Made by a program: the position numbers and the translations under genes. A model generated the notes under the pieces. That model saw only the letters and a list, made by a program, of their open reading frames with translations. It searched no databases and was not told where the DNA came from. A DNA stretch of 64,000 nucleotides from NCBI RefSeq assembly GCF_025244685.1, contig NZ_CP104202.1, positions 2,175,783 to 2,239,782 of the forward strand. Direction: 5' to 3'. This DNA comes from Chlorobaculum sp. MV4-Y (GTDB lineage Bacteria; Bacteroidota; Chlorobiia; Chlorobiales; Chlorobiaceae). Shown here one piece after another: positions 1 to 9,564 of this stretch (positions are counted from its first letter, which is position 1; every line of letters begins with the position of its first letter).

Positions 1-295
1 TTTCTCCCTTGAAACGGTTCAGACGGCGCTCGATGCCGGAAGCGGGAATCAGCGAAACGCCACTGACCACCACCCGGTTGACCGTCACTTGCCGTTTCCA
101 TTGCGTCGCGTACCACGAGAGTGCCGCAACGGCAATGAGCAGCAGTGTGGCGAAGGCCATCATCACCGGCGTGGTGCTGAAAAGGCGGCGCAGCTTGCCA
201 CTGCGAGGGCGCACCGATTCAGGCGCGTCAATGTCCGGCAGTTCCGGGTCCCTCAGTGGCTCCTCGCTCCGCTGTTCATGTTTCGGACGAGCCAT
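1..295 (-). CDS. ftsQ: Cell division protein FtsQ, N-terminal part (cut by window edge)
   Basis: The first 98 codons are visible and there is no stop before the window edge. A charged cytoplasmic tail of about 37 residues (rich in E, P and R) precedes one membrane segment (about residues 42-60, VMMAFATLLLIAVAALSWY). A short stretch resembling the start of a POTRA domain follows (VTVNRVVVSGVSLIPASGIERRL). This topology and the place directly after murC fit FtsQ, the bitopic divisome protein that links FtsB/FtsL to the septal machinery. It starts 37 bases after the murC stop, so it is probably co-transcribed. The missing C-terminal domain leaves the assignment resting on topology and gene order. 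Confidence 0.8.
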   Translation of the reverse strand, partial: MARPKHEQRSEEPLRDPELPDIDAPESVRPRSGKLRRLFSTTPVMMAFATLLLIAVAALSWYATQWKRQVTVNRVVVSGVSLIPASGIERRLNRFKGE

Positions 296-331
296 GCCGT
301 TTGCTCCTGTTATGCTTGTTAACAGCGAAGA

Positions 332-1750
332 TCATGACGCCGATGCGTTTGCGTTGCCACGGCTCTCGGTGCACCAGGCGGCGAATCGCGCGGCCAGATG
401 CGTGATGTCGCCCGCGCCCATGAAGAGGAAGAGCGTGCTTGGCGCGGCCTCCTCCTGAAGCGCCGCGAGCAGCGCGTCGCGCTCTTCGGCGAAGACTACG
501 TTTTTCGCCCCGGCGGTTCTCGATGCCTCGGCCACCAGCTCGCCGGTGATGCCGGGGTAGTCCTCGGCCTTCTCGCGCGACGGGTAGATGCTCGCCACGT
601 AAACTGTGTCGGCGCAGGAGAGCGCCCAGCCGAACTCACCGGCGAACTCCGCCGTCCGCGAGTAAAGATGTGGCTGGAAAACCGCCACGATGCGGTGCTC
701 TTTCCATCCGTCGCGGGCTGCCCGCACGGTCGCCTTCACCTCGGAGGGGTGATGCGCGTAATCGTCGATGACAAGCATTCCGTCAGCACCCCGATACTTG
801 ACCTGGAAGCGGCGGCGCATTCCGGTATAGGCGCCGAGACCGGCGACGATCTTCTCCGGCGGCAGGCCGATTTCAAGGCCGACCGAGAAGGCTGCCAGCG
901 CGTTGAGCACGTTATGCCTGCCGGGCACGTTGAGCCGTACGCCGGGGTAGCGCTCGCCGAAAGCCTCGACGGTAAAGGCACTGCCGCCCTCGCCGGGTTC
1001 GATCCCGGAGGCCATCACATCTGCGTGCTCCTCGATGCCGAAGGTGGTGTAGCGGCGGTTCAGGCGCGGAATGATACGCCGGATCTCCGGCCAGTCCACG
1101 CAGCAGATGACTCGCCCGTAAAACGGCACCTTGTTGGCAAACTCCGCGAAGCAGTCTCGCAGGTTGTCCATCGTGCCGTAGGTGTCCATGTGCTCCGATT
1201 CGAGGCTGTTGACAACGGCGATGGTTGGCGTGAGTTTGAGGAAAGCGCGGTCGTACTCGTCAGCCTCGATCACCATGTACTTGCCCTCGCCGACCACCGT
1301 GCTTCCCTTGAGGTAGTCCGACACGCCGCCGATCATCACCGTTGGCGACTGGCCCGCTTCGAGCAGCATGGTGGCGACCATCGCCGTCGTGGTGGTCTTG
1401 CCGTGGGTACCGGAGACGCAGATGCCCGATTTGTGGCGCATCAGCTCGCCAAGCATTTCGTCGCGCTTGATGACCGGAATGCCAAGCTTCTGCGCGGCGA
1501 GAATCTCGACGTTCTTCTCCGGGCGCACCGCCGAGGAGTAGACGACAACGTCGCTCGCGCCGACATTTTCGGCCTGGTGTCCCTGATGGATCACCGCGCC
1601 AAGCTCGCGAAGCTTGGCGATCACCTCGCCCGAGGCAAGGTCGGAGCCGCTGACCGCAAAGCCCGATTTCAGCAGCAGTTCGGCGATGGCGCTCATGCCC
1701 GCGCCGCCGATGCCGACGATATGCACATTCCTCGTTTTTCCCAGTTCCAT
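332..1750 (-). CDS. murC: UDP-N-acetylmuramate--L-alanine ligase MurC
   Basis: This ATP-dependent cytoplasmic ligase adds L-Ala to UDP-MurNAc, the first step of stem-peptide synthesis. The N-terminal Rossmann part has [15 protein letters not shown] (residues 11-25). The ATP loop GTHGKTT is at residues 114-120, followed by the central Mur ligase and C-terminal domains ([19 protein letters not shown]). The ATG at 1750 is preferred because AAGGAG (1759-1764) sits eight bases upstream. A GTG at 1759 would overlap that ribosome site. The site itself overlaps the murG stop, so translation is probably coupled. Length (472 aa) is normal for the family. Confidence 0.95.
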   Translation of the reverse strand: MELGKTRNVHIVGIGGAGMSAIAELLLKSGFAVSGSDLASGEVIAKLRELGAVIHQGHQAENVGASDVVVYSSAVRPEKNVEILAAQKLGIPVIKRDEMLGELMRHKSGICVSGTHGKTTTTAMVATMLLEAGQSPTVMIGGVSDYLKGSTVVGEGKYMVIEADEYDRAFLKLTPTIAVVNSLESEHMDTYGTMDNLRDCFAEFANKVPFYGRVICCVDWPEIRRIIPRLNRRYTTFGIEEHADVMASGIEPGEGGSAFTVEAFGERYPGVRLNVPGRHNVLNALAAFSVGLEIGLPPEKIVAGLGAYTGMRRRFQVKYRGADGMLVIDDYAHHPSEVKATVRAARDGWKEHRIVAVFQPHLYSRTAEFAGEFGWALSCADTVYVASIYPSREKAEDYPGITGELVAEASRTAGAKNVVFAEERDALLAALQEEAAPSTLFLFMGAGDITHLAARFAAWCTESRGNANASAS

Positions 1751-1762
1751 GGGGAGCACTCC

Positions 1763-2857
1763 TTAAGATTTTGATAGCGCGATAATTCTTTCCGCGAGCG
1801 TCGCCGCCGCGCCGGGATGGCCCTCCCGGCGGGCCGCCTCACCCATTTGCCCAAGCTTGTCGCGGTCGCGGAAGAGTGCGAGGATTGCCTCGAACGACGC
1901 CTCGTCACCGATCTTCGAGTCGTCGATCATGACCGATGCGCCCGTATTGACCAGCGCAAGCGCGTTGTGGCGCTGGTGATCCGCCGCCGCGTAGGGATAG
2001 GGAATCAGCACCGAGGGCTTGCCGAGATTGGTCAGCTCGGCAAGGCTCGATGCTCCCGCCCGGCAAAGCACCAGATCTGCGGCTCCGTACGCCTTGCCCA
2101 TCTCCTGAATGTAGGGGCCGATCCAGCGAGTTGCCGAAGTGCCGACTTCAGCAAGCACCCGCTCGGCGTCGAGCGAGCCGGTCTGCCAGATGAGGTTGAT
2201 TGTGCCTTCGAGACGGCGGTACAGCTTCAGCACGGCATTGTTGATCGCCCGTGCTCCACGGCTGCCGCCGAACACCAGCAGCGTTGGCAGATTTCGGTCG
2301 AGGCCGAAAAAGTCGAGGCATGACTCACGGCTCTCAGTGGGAAACTCCCGCGCCGGATTGCCGGTCACGAACACCGAGGCTTTGCCGCCGAAAAACTTCC
2401 GGCTCTCCTCGAACGACAGATGCACCTCGGTTGCCATCCGCGCCAGCAATCGCGTCGTCACCCCCGGAAAGGCGTTCTGCTCCTGAATCAGCGTCTTGCG
2501 CCCCGAAAGCTGCGCAGCCAGAAGCAGCGGCGCGCTCACGTAGCCGCCGGTACCCACCACCACATCGGGGCGTTCCCTGAGGATCAAGGCCATTGCCATT
2601 GAGAGCGCCTTTGCGAAATCAGCAAGAATAGTGGTGTTGTCCAACAGCGCGCGCGGGGACAGCCCCCGCTTCAGCCCCCTGACCGGCAGCAGCACGAGAG
2701 GATAGCCGAGACGCGGCACTTCGGTTGCCTCGATTCCGGCGGAGGTGCCCGCGAAGGAGATGCTGATGCCGGGTACCCGCTTCTTCAGCTCCGCCGCCAT
2801 CGCTACGCCGGGATAGAGATGACCGCCGGTGCCGCCGCCCGCGAAAAGCACTTTCAT
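1763..2857 (-). CDS. murG: UDP-GlcNAc:undecaprenyl-PP-MurNAc-pentapeptide GlcNAc transferase MurG
   Basis: MurG makes lipid II by moving GlcNAc onto lipid I at the inner face of the membrane. The GT28 N-terminal signature GGGTGGHLYP lies at residues 7-16. The donor-binding half shows FGGSRGARAIN and the nucleotide-sugar stretch around LCRAGASSLAELTNLGKPSVLIPYP. The length of 364 aa is typical. The start codon overlaps the ftsW stop by ATGA (2854-2857), and GGAGG precedes it. It sits between ftsW and murC as in many dcw clusters. Confidence 0.96.
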   Translation of the reverse strand: MKVLFAGGGTGGHLYPGVAMAAELKKRVPGISISFAGTSAGIEATEVPRLGYPLVLLPVRGLKRGLSPRALLDNTTILADFAKALSMAMALILRERPDVVVGTGGYVSAPLLLAAQLSGRKTLIQEQNAFPGVTTRLLARMATEVHLSFEESRKFFGGKASVFVTGNPAREFPTESRESCLDFFGLDRNLPTLLVFGGSRGARAINNAVLKLYRRLEGTINLIWQTGSLDAERVLAEVGTSATRWIGPYIQEMGKAYGAADLVLCRAGASSLAELTNLGKPSVLIPYPYAAADHQRHNALALVNTGASVMIDDSKIGDEASFEAILALFRDRDKLGQMGEAARREGHPGAAATLAERIIALSKS

Positions 2858-4082
2858 AAGGAGCCTCCTTTCGATTCGAGCAGAGCCTGCGCCCGCTCGA
2901 TGGTTTCGACCTTTTTCCGGTAACGTGAAATGCTGACCAGAAGCCCGATGCCGAGCGAGTTGAAGAGCAGTGCCGTGCCGCCGTAGCTGATGAAAGGCAG
3001 CGCCACACCGGTGGTCGGCATGAGGTGGCTGGCCACGGCGATGTTGATGAATGCGAAAAAGGTGATGGCGAAGGTGACGCCGATGGCGACATAGCGCCCA
3101 AAAAGGTCGGGAGCGTGCTTGGCGATGATGATGCCACAGGCAAACAGCCCGGAAAAGAGCAGCAGGATAACCAGCGCACCGATGAAGCCGTACTCCTCGC
3201 CGATGATGACGAAGACGAAGTCGTTATACGACAGCGGCAGGTAAAGCTCTCGCTGTTTGCTGGCCCCGAGGCCGAGGCCGAGCAGGCCCCCGTTGCCGAG
3301 GCCGAGCAGCGCCTGACGCACCTGGTAGCTCAGCTCCTTCTCGCCGCCGCTGAAAGAGACGAGGCGGGCAACACGGTAGGGCGCGGCGATCGCAAAGACC
3401 GCCGCAATCGGAATCAGCAACGATGCCGTTGCGAGCAGATACTTGACTCTGATGCCGCCGATGAACATCAGCGTGAAGCCGATGATGGCGATGAGCGAGG
3501 CGGTGCTGAAGTTCGGCTCGAGCGCCACCAGCGCAACAACGATCATCAGGAGCACCAGCATCGGATAGTACCCATCATGCAGATCCTTGATATACTCTCT
3601 CTTTTCAGAGAGCAGCCGCGAAAAGTGAAAAATGATGGCGTATTTGGCCAGATCCGAAGCCTGGAACTTCAGCGGCCCAAATCCGAGCCAGCGGGCGGCG
3701 CCGTGAATGACGTGCGCCAGCTTGAGCAACAGCAAAATAGCCAACAGGCCGATGCTGACAAAAGAAACAATTTGCTCTTCTTTCTGAAGATATGGTAGTC
3801 GATGCTGCCAACCACGAAGATCACCACCATGCCAGCAATGGCAAAAGTGAGCTGCCGCCAGAGGAAGTACTGCGGGTCGGAAAATTTCTGTTCCGCCCAC
3901 CCGGCTCCGCTGCTGTAAACGACGACGACTCCGATGCACATCAGCAGCGCGACGATCAGGAGCAGCAGCTTGCCGGCGATCTCTTCGCCCCGTCCGGTCG
4001 AGGGCAGCAGCGACGCCGCCGATTCGGCGGGAGCGTCGTCAAGCTCCAGATCGAAATTCAGCTTAAGGTCATTCAGCTTCAT
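2854..4082 (-). pseudogene. ftsW: Lipid II polymerase/division protein FtsW, interrupted by a frameshift
   Basis: FtsW is the SEDS-family septal glycan polymerase. The N-terminal frame (from 4082) gives a short tail and the first two membrane helices, ending at DYHIFRKKSKLFLL. The second frame continues with VSIGLLAILLLLKLAHVIHGAARWLGFG and the remaining helices, including PTTGVALPFISYGGTALLFN, the conserved SEDS C-terminal loop. One base missing in the A-run at 3760-3763 (T on the coding strand) accounts for the break. Adding it gives a normal protein of about 409 aa. ATGA overlaps join it to murD and murG. Because the gene should be essential, an assembly or sequencing error is more likely than real loss. 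Confidence 0.88.
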
Positions 4083-5476
4083 GTCAGCTCCCGGACAAGT
4101 TGCTTAAACTGGCGTCCGCGATCCTCGAAGTCGCGGAACATGTCGAAGCTCGAACAGGCTGGTGAAAAGAGCACGCTCGCGCCGGGACGGGCGTGCTGGC
4201 GAGCCAGCTCGACCGCCTCTCTGAGTGATCCGGCTGGCAGGACGTTGACGATGCCGTCAAAGGCGTCGGCGATCTTCTGGCGCGACTCGCCAATTGCCAC
4301 GATGCAGGCGACTTTCTCGCGTACGATGTCGGCGATGACGCTGTAGTCGTTGCCCTTGTCGCGCCCACCCGCGATGAGCACCATGCCCGCCGGAACCGAC
4401 TGAAGCGCCTGGAGGAGAGCGTTGACGTTGGTGGCCTTGGAGTCATTGATCCAGTCAATGCCACACGCATTTCCGGCGAACTCCTGCCGGTGTTCGACGC
4501 CGCCGAATGCCGCGAGTACGAGCCGCATCGTCTCCGGTGCCACACCAGCGGCGAATGCCGCTGCGACCGACGAGAGCACATTGTAGAGGTTGTGATCGCC
4601 GCGAAAGCCTGGTTTCATGATCTCGTCAACCCGCATGAGTCGCTCTGTCGAACCCGACGTGCGAATGACAATCTCGCCCTTCGCGACCGAAACGTAGTCG
4701 CCGTGCGCGGAGTCAAGCGTCTCGGCCCGCAGGCCGACGCGAACCACCCGGAAGGACCACGGCTCCTGCCGGTCGAAATGGGCGCGCAGGATCGGATCGT
4801 CGTGATTATAGATGAGCGTGTCGCCCGAGCCCTGCTGGGCGTGAATGCGGAACTTCGCAGCGGCGTAGGCTTCGATGCTGCCGTCGTAGCGATCCATGTG
4901 ATCGGGTGTGACGTTGGTCAGTACGGCGATGTTTGGGCGGAATGAAAAGCACCCTTCGAGCTGGTAGCTGCTCAGTTCGAGCACGGCGATGTCCGCCGCC
5001 GCCATGTCGAGCACCTTCGACGAAAACGGAACGCCGATATTGCCGAGGCTGAAGGCACGGAATCTCTGCCGTTCGCCCTCCGCCTCGCAGATGCGGTGGA
5101 TGAGCGTAGCCGTGGTGGTCTTGCCGTCGGTGCCGGTGATGCCGATGACACGAGCCGGACAGAACCAGCTCGCCAGCTCGATTTCGCTCACCACGGGAAT
5201 GGCTCGCGCGTGCATCTCGCAAATGACCGGCACACGCTGCGGAATGCCGGGGCTGACGATGCACAGCGTCGCTTCGAACACCCGCTCAGAGTGGCCCCCC
5301 TCTTCGAACGGCACGCCAAACTGCCGCAGGGTCTTCGCCGCCTCGGGAGTGACCGCGCCAAATTCGCTCACGAATGGCTGCGCTTCGGCCCGCGCGAGCA
5401 GACCCGCCGCCGCCACGCCGCTTTTTCCCGCGCCGATCACCGCCGCCACCTTTCCTTTCAGCTTTTCCGGTTTCAC
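4079..5476 (-). CDS. murD: UDP-N-acetylmuramoyl-L-alanine--D-glutamate ligase MurD
   Basis: MurD adds D-Glu to UDP-MurNAc-L-Ala in the cytoplasm. The N-terminal nucleotide-sugar domain carries VIGAGKSGVAAAGLLAR. The P-loop reads GTDGKTT (residues 115-121), with Asp where many homologues have Asn. The central domain has ELSSYQLEG and NVTPDHMDRY, and the C-terminal domain has NDSKATN and IAGGRDKG. Length is 465 aa. The start is a GTG at 5476, one base after the mraY stop and with no clear Shine-Dalgarno, so it may depend on translation of mraY. The stop overlaps the ftsW start. Confidence 0.95.
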   Translation of the reverse strand: MKPEKLKGKVAAVIGAGKSGVAAAGLLARAEAQPFVSEFGAVTPEAAKTLRQFGVPFEEGGHSERVFEATLCIVSPGIPQRVPVICEMHARAIPVVSEIELASWFCPARVIGITGTDGKTTTATLIHRICEAEGERQRFRAFSLGNIGVPFSSKVLDMAAADIAVLELSSYQLEGCFSFRPNIAVLTNVTPDHMDRYDGSIEAYAAAKFRIHAQQGSGDTLIYNHDDPILRAHFDRQEPWSFRVVRVGLRAETLDSAHGDYVSVAKGEIVIRTSGSTERLMRVDEIMKPGFRGDHNLYNVLSSVAAAFAAGVAPETMRLVLAAFGGVEHRQEFAGNACGIDWINDSKATNVNALLQALQSVPAGMVLIAGGRDKGNDYSVIADIVREKVACIVAIGESRQKIADAFDGIVNVLPAGSLREAVELARQHARPGASVLFSPACSSFDMFRDFEDRGRQFKQLVRELT

Positions 5477-5477
5477 G

Positions 5478-6584
5478 TTATCGCAGTTTCAGGGTCATGA
5501 GGCTTGTCAGAAAGAGCAGGATCGAGATGATCCAGAAACGGATCACGATCTTCTGTTCCGCCCATCCCTTCAGCTGAAAATGGTGATGCAGCGGAGCCAT
5601 CAGGAAGATGCGCCGCCCCTCGCCGTACAGCTTTTTTGAAATCTTGAACCAGGCAACCTGCATCGAAACCGAGAGGGTTTCGACGAAAAAGATGCCCGCC
5701 AGAATCGGCAGAAGCAGCTCCTGCTTGATCATGAGCGCGATCACCGCGATAGCGCTGCCGAGCGACAGCGAGCCGGTGTCGCCCATGAACACCTCGGCGG
5801 GGCTGGAGTTGAACCACAGAAATCCCACGCACGCCATGACGATAGCCATACTCACCACGGCAACCTCGCCCGCGCCGGAGATGAAGGGAATGCTGAGATA
5901 ACCGGCATAGACGGCGTTACCAGCCAGGTAAGCGAAACCTCCGAGGGCGAAGGTGACGATGGCCGCATTGCCCGCCGCCAAACCGTCGAGACCGTCGGTG
6001 AGGTTGACCGCGTTGGATACCGCCGTGATGATGAAGATCACCACCGGAATGTAAAAGATGCCGTAATCGACCGAGAGCTTTTTGAAAAAGGGTACGGTGG
6101 TATCGGAGAGCAGTACTGAAAAAACGGGGTCGTTCCAGGTGTAGAAGCCGATCACGAGGCCGAGCGTCACCTGCCCGATCAGCTTGTAGTGACCGGCAAG
6201 GCCGCCCTTGACCTTCAGCACCACCTTCTGGTAGTCGTCGATGAAGCCGATCAGCCCCATCCAGAAAACGGCCAGCATGATGAGCCAGACGTGTGGATCA
6301 TCGATCTTGGCCCAGAGAAATGCCGAAACTTCAATAGCGAAAATGATCATAATGCCACCCATGGTGGGCACATCCTTTTTCTTGCGATGTTCCGGTGGGG
6401 CCTCCTCTTTGATCGGCTCGACGAATTTCGACTTGAGAAAGCGGATGAATCTCGGCCCGGCGAAGATGATGATCAAGAGGGCCGTGATGGCCGCCGCGCT
6501 GGCCCTGAAGGTCAGGTATTCGATGACCCTCATGCCGGGAAGACTGTAGAACTCGTTGATATAACGGAGAATGTAATAGAGCAT
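5478..6584 (-). CDS. mraY: Phospho-N-acetylmuramoyl-pentapeptide transferase MraY
   Basis: MraY makes lipid I by transferring phospho-MurNAc-pentapeptide to undecaprenyl phosphate. It is a polytopic membrane enzyme with about ten helices. The catalytic Asp pair is in [21 protein letters not shown] carries the next conserved Asp, and FMGDTGSL and [13 protein letters not shown] are family motifs. The ATG at 6584 ([14 protein letters not shown]) is chosen because it matches known MraY N-termini, giving 368 aa. Longer in-frame readings run into murF. It starts 7 bases after the murF stop. Confidence 0.96.
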   Translation of the reverse strand: MLYYILRYINEFYSLPGMRVIEYLTFRASAAAITALLIIIFAGPRFIRFLKSKFVEPIKEEAPPEHRKKKDVPTMGGIMIIFAIEVSAFLWAKIDDPHVWLIMLAVFWMGLIGFIDDYQKVVLKVKGGLAGHYKLIGQVTLGLVIGFYTWNDPVFSVLLSDTTVPFFKKLSVDYGIFYIPVVIFIITAVSNAVNLTDGLDGLAAGNAAIVTFALGGFAYLAGNAVYAGYLSIPFISGAGEVAVVSMAIVMACVGFLWFNSSPAEVFMGDTGSLSLGSAIAVIALMIKQELLLPILAGIFFVETLSVSMQVAWFKISKKLYGEGRRIFLMAPLHHHFQLKGWAEQKIVIRFWIISILLFLTSLMTLKLR

Positions 6585-6591
6585 CGTCGGT

Positions 6592-8016
6592 TCAGATCGA
6601 GTGCTGTTGTTTCTGTTTGATAAGGTCGTCCGCCGCCAGTTCAAGCTTCATTCCGCGAGATCCCTTGAAGAGCACCGCATCGCCTGGCTGGACGTACTCC
6701 GACAGGAAGCCGCGAAGATCATCCATCGCCTCGAAGTGCCGGAGGCAGCGCTCGCCTGCTTCCCGGCAGATGAGCCGGGCGGCATCGCCGTAGGTGAGGC
6801 ATGCATCGACCGGCAGCTGGCGAATATACCTGCCGATGTCTTCATGTTCAATGGCCGAATTGCTGCCGAGTTCGAGCATGTCGCCAAGCACGGCGATCCG
6901 GCGGCTACGGCACTCGATGGCGGCGAGCGTGTCGAGCGCAAAGCGCACCGAGTCGGGATTGGCGTTGTAGGTGTCGTTGAGCACCACGAGATCGCCATCG
7001 TCGAACAGCTCCATGCGCTTCCACCCCTTCGCGGGCAAAAGCGAGCCGAGTCCGTCAGCGATTTTTGCCGGATCGAGGCCGAAGTGCGCACCGACCGCCG
7101 AGGCGGCTACGGCGTTGATGACGTTATGCCGACCGACGAACTGCATCGCCACCGGCTGGCGGACTCCGGACTCCGACGAGAGCGTGAACGAGATGCGCCC
7201 CACGCGGTCAGCACTAATCTTTTCAGCCCACCACGGGCGATCTGTTCCCGGCTGCGCTCCGTAGCCGATCTTTCTTGATAGAGCGGCTCCTGCAGCAGCA
7301 AGGCGGTGGTCGTCGAGATTGACGAACGCTGTGCCGCCATGCGCTTCGAGGTAGCGGAAGAGCGCCGCCTCGGCATCGGCGACCCCGTCGAGGGAGCCGA
7401 AAAATTCGAGATGCTCGTGGCCGATGTTGGTCAGGAGCCCGTGTGTCGGGCGGGCAAGCGAGCAGAGGAACTCCATTTCGCCGGGATGGTTGATGCCCAT
7501 CTCGATCACGGCCACTTCGGTGTTGCGGCGCATCCGCAAGAGCGTCAGCGGCACGCCGAGGTGGTTGTTGTAGTTGCCCTGCGTGACAAGGACGTTGAAG
7601 CCGGTCGAGAGCACCGCGGCGACCATCTCCTTGGTGGTGGTCTTGCCGTTGCTGCCGCCAATGCCGATCACCGGAATGTCGAAGCGCTCCCGGTAGGCGG
7701 CTGCGAGCTGTTGCAATGCCTCGACCGGATCGTTGGCGACCAGGAAACGGCAGCCGTCGCCCTGATGCTCCGTGCCCTTTTCGGCGAACCATTCGTGCGA
7801 CACCACGGCCCACGATGCACCGTTGGCGAACACCTCGCCAACGAAGCGGTGCCCGTCAGTGTGCTCTCCCGGCAGCGCGACGAACACCGCACCATCGACT
7901 GCCTTGCGAGAATCGATCACCACCACCGGATCGTCGAGCCGGTAGCTCTCATCAACGTCACGGGCCACGATGGTTCCCGTCCGTTCGAAATCGCTGAAGA
8001 TCAGCGCTCCTTTCAT
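6592..8016 (-). CDS. murF: UDP-MurNAc-tripeptide--D-alanyl-D-alanine ligase MurF
   Basis: MurF completes the pentapeptide by adding D-Ala-D-Ala. The N-terminal substrate domain has [24 protein letters not shown]. The ATP loop GGSNGKTTT is at residues 120-128, the central domain has [12 protein letters not shown], and the C-terminal domain has [10 protein letters not shown]. The ATG at 8016 is preferred (474 aa, with GGGAG five bases upstream). A GTG at 8022 would add two residues but sits against the ribosome site. It lies between murE and mraY, with a nine-base gap to murE. Confidence 0.95.
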   Translation of the reverse strand: MKGALIFSDFERTGTIVARDVDESYRLDDPVVVIDSRKAVDGAVFVALPGEHTDGHRFVGEVFANGASWAVVSHEWFAEKGTEHQGDGCRFLVANDPVEALQQLAAAYRERFDIPVIGIGGSNGKTTTKEMVAAVLSTGFNVLVTQGNYNNHLGVPLTLLRMRRNTEVAVIEMGINHPGEMEFLCSLARPTHGLLTNIGHEHLEFFGSLDGVADAEAALFRYLEAHGGTAFVNLDDHRLAAAGAALSRKIGYGAQPGTDRPWWAEKISADRVGRISFTLSSESGVRQPVAMQFVGRHNVINAVAASAVGAHFGLDPAKIADGLGSLLPAKGWKRMELFDDGDLVVLNDTYNANPDSVRFALDTLAAIECRSRRIAVLGDMLELGSNSAIEHEDIGRYIRQLPVDACLTYGDAARLICREAGERCLRHFEAMDDLRGFLSEYVQPGDAVLFKGSRGMKLELAADDLIKQKQQHSI

Positions 8017-8025
8017 CTTCACTCC

Positions 8026-9564
8026 CTAGCTTCTTCCATTAACTCGTTTCATTTGCGCAAAACACGCCGCCAGACACTCGCGGTCGGAAAAATGGCGCTT
8101 CACGCCCTTGATCTCCTGATACGCTTCGTGCCCCTTTCCGGCCACCAGCAGAATGTCACCCGCACCGAGCTGCTCGACCGCCCGTCGGATCGCCTCGGTG
8201 CGGTCGGCGATGCGCAGATGCGCCCGGCCCGCCATGCCTGCCTCGACCTCGTCGAGAATCGCTTCGGGATCTTCATCCCTCGGATTGTCGGAGGTGAGGA
8301 TGACCCTGTCCGCGAGTTCTGCGGCGATTCTGCCCATTTCGGGACGTTTCTGCTTGTCGCGGTTGCCGCCGCAGCCGAACACTACCGCGAGCTTCGCGTC
8401 TGCGGGCGTCACGGCGCGAAGAGCTTCGAGCGCTTTTTGCAGGGCGTCGGGCGTGTGCGCGTAATCGATGATGGCGCAGCGGCTGCGGTCAGCACTCCAG
8501 ATGCGCTCCATCCTACCGGCAACGGTATCGGCTGCAGCGAGGCCGCACAGCGCGGTAGCGGGATCGATGCCGACGCCGACGCCCACCGCGAACGCTTCAA
8601 GCATGTTCATCACGTTGTAGGCTCCCGGCAGTGGCACGTTCATCGCCAACGTCCTTCCTCGGAAAGAGACCTCGGCCTTCGTCCCCTCGACGCTCATATC
8701 CAGCACTTTCGCGTCGAAACAGCGGGCGGAATCGCAGAACGGAGCGCCACTGGTCGAGCAGCAGAAAACGAGCTCCGGCGGGAGATTGGCGATCATGAAC
8801 TCCGCGCGGGGATCGTCGGCATTGACCACGGCGAAGCCGTCATCGTCGAGGCGGTCGAAGAGCAGGCGCTTGGCTTCGGCGTACTCCTCCAGCGTCGGGT
8901 GAAAATCGAGGTGCTCGGGAGTCAGGTTGGTGAACACCGCAGCCCGGAAGCGCAGTCCGTGCACTCGGTCGAGCACGAGCGCGTGGGAGGAGACCTCCAT
9001 CACCGCAGCTATGCATCCGGCATCGACCATCTGCCGGAAAAGCGCGTGAAGCCCCGAAGATTCGGGCGTGGTGCGTTCGAGCGGAATGTCGCGGGTGCCG
9101 ATGCGGCACAGGCCGGTGCCGATATATCCGGCAGGAAGGCCCGAGGCGTTGAGCATCGAGGTGATGAGTCGTGCCGTGGTGGTCTTTCCGTTCGTGCCGG
9201 TCACGCCGATAATCATCAGCTGATCAGATGCGTTGCCGTAAAATGCCTTCGAGAGTTCCGCTAGCGCCTTGCGGGCATCAGGTACGAGGATGTACGTGAC
9301 CGAATTGCGGCGTTCCGCCGGGAGCTTTTCGCAAACCACCACCGACGCGCCTGCCTCGATTGCGGCGGCGATATAGCGGTGCCCATCAGTGCTGAAGCCG
9401 GGTACTGCAACGAACAGCGTGCCCGGCGCAACCTCGCGCGAGTCGCAGGTTACGCCGGTGACGGCTTGCGCTCCGCTCCCGCCCCGGCGTTCAACCAGCG
9501 CGCCGAGACCTGCAATCAGATCGTCGAGCAGCACCATCGGCGCTTCTTCGCGGTTTTCTTCCAT
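8026..9564 (-). CDS. murE: UDP-MurNAc-L-Ala-D-Glu--meso-diaminopimelate ligase MurE
   Basis: MurE adds the third residue of the stem peptide. The P-loop GTNGKTTT is at residues 123-130, and DSREVAPGTLFVAVPG is the N-terminal UMP-binding stretch. DNPR at residues 426-429 is the motif linked to selection of meso-diaminopimelate rather than lysine, which predicts A1-gamma murein. The ATG at 9564 shares one base with the ftsI stop (TGATG), giving 512 aa. A second ATG at 9537 (MVLLDDLIAG) is possible. The much longer in-frame reading upstream overlaps the PASTA end of ftsI and is rejected. Confidence 0.95.
   Translation of the reverse strand: MEENREEAPMVLLDDLIAGLGALVERRGGSGAQAVTGVTCDSREVAPGTLFVAVPGFSTDGHRYIAAAIEAGASVVVCEKLPAERRNSVTYILVPDARKALAELSKAFYGNASDQLMIIGVTGTNGKTTTARLITSMLNASGLPAGYIGTGLCRIGTRDIPLERTTPESSGLHALFRQMVDAGCIAAVMEVSSHALVLDRVHGLRFRAAVFTNLTPEHLDFHPTLEEYAEAKRLLFDRLDDDGFAVVNADDPRAEFMIANLPPELVFCCSTSGAPFCDSARCFDAKVLDMSVEGTKAEVSFRGRTLAMNVPLPGAYNVMNMLEAFAVGVGVGIDPATALCGLAAADTVAGRMERIWSADRSRCAIIDYAHTPDALQKALEALRAVTPADAKLAVVFGCGGNRDKQKRPEMGRIAAELADRVILTSDNPRDEDPEAILDEVEAGMAGRAHLRIADRTEAIRRAVEQLGAGDILLVAGKGHEAYQEIKGVKRHFSDRECLAACFAQMKRVNGRS

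Noticed and set aside
398..1774. Long plus-strand reading frame of 458 codons opposite murC
   Set aside because: It is antisense to a clear murC, has an Arg/His/Asp-rich composition typical of a high-GC shadow frame, and no ribosome site or recognisable motif.
5119..5133. GTDGKTT in MurD as a damaged P-loop
   Set aside because: Asp at this position is a tolerated variant in Mur ligases and all other motifs are intact.
7306..9264. 652-codon plus-strand frame opposite murF/murE
   Set aside because: Antisense shadow of two Mur ligases; no domain, and codon use is reversed from the real genes.
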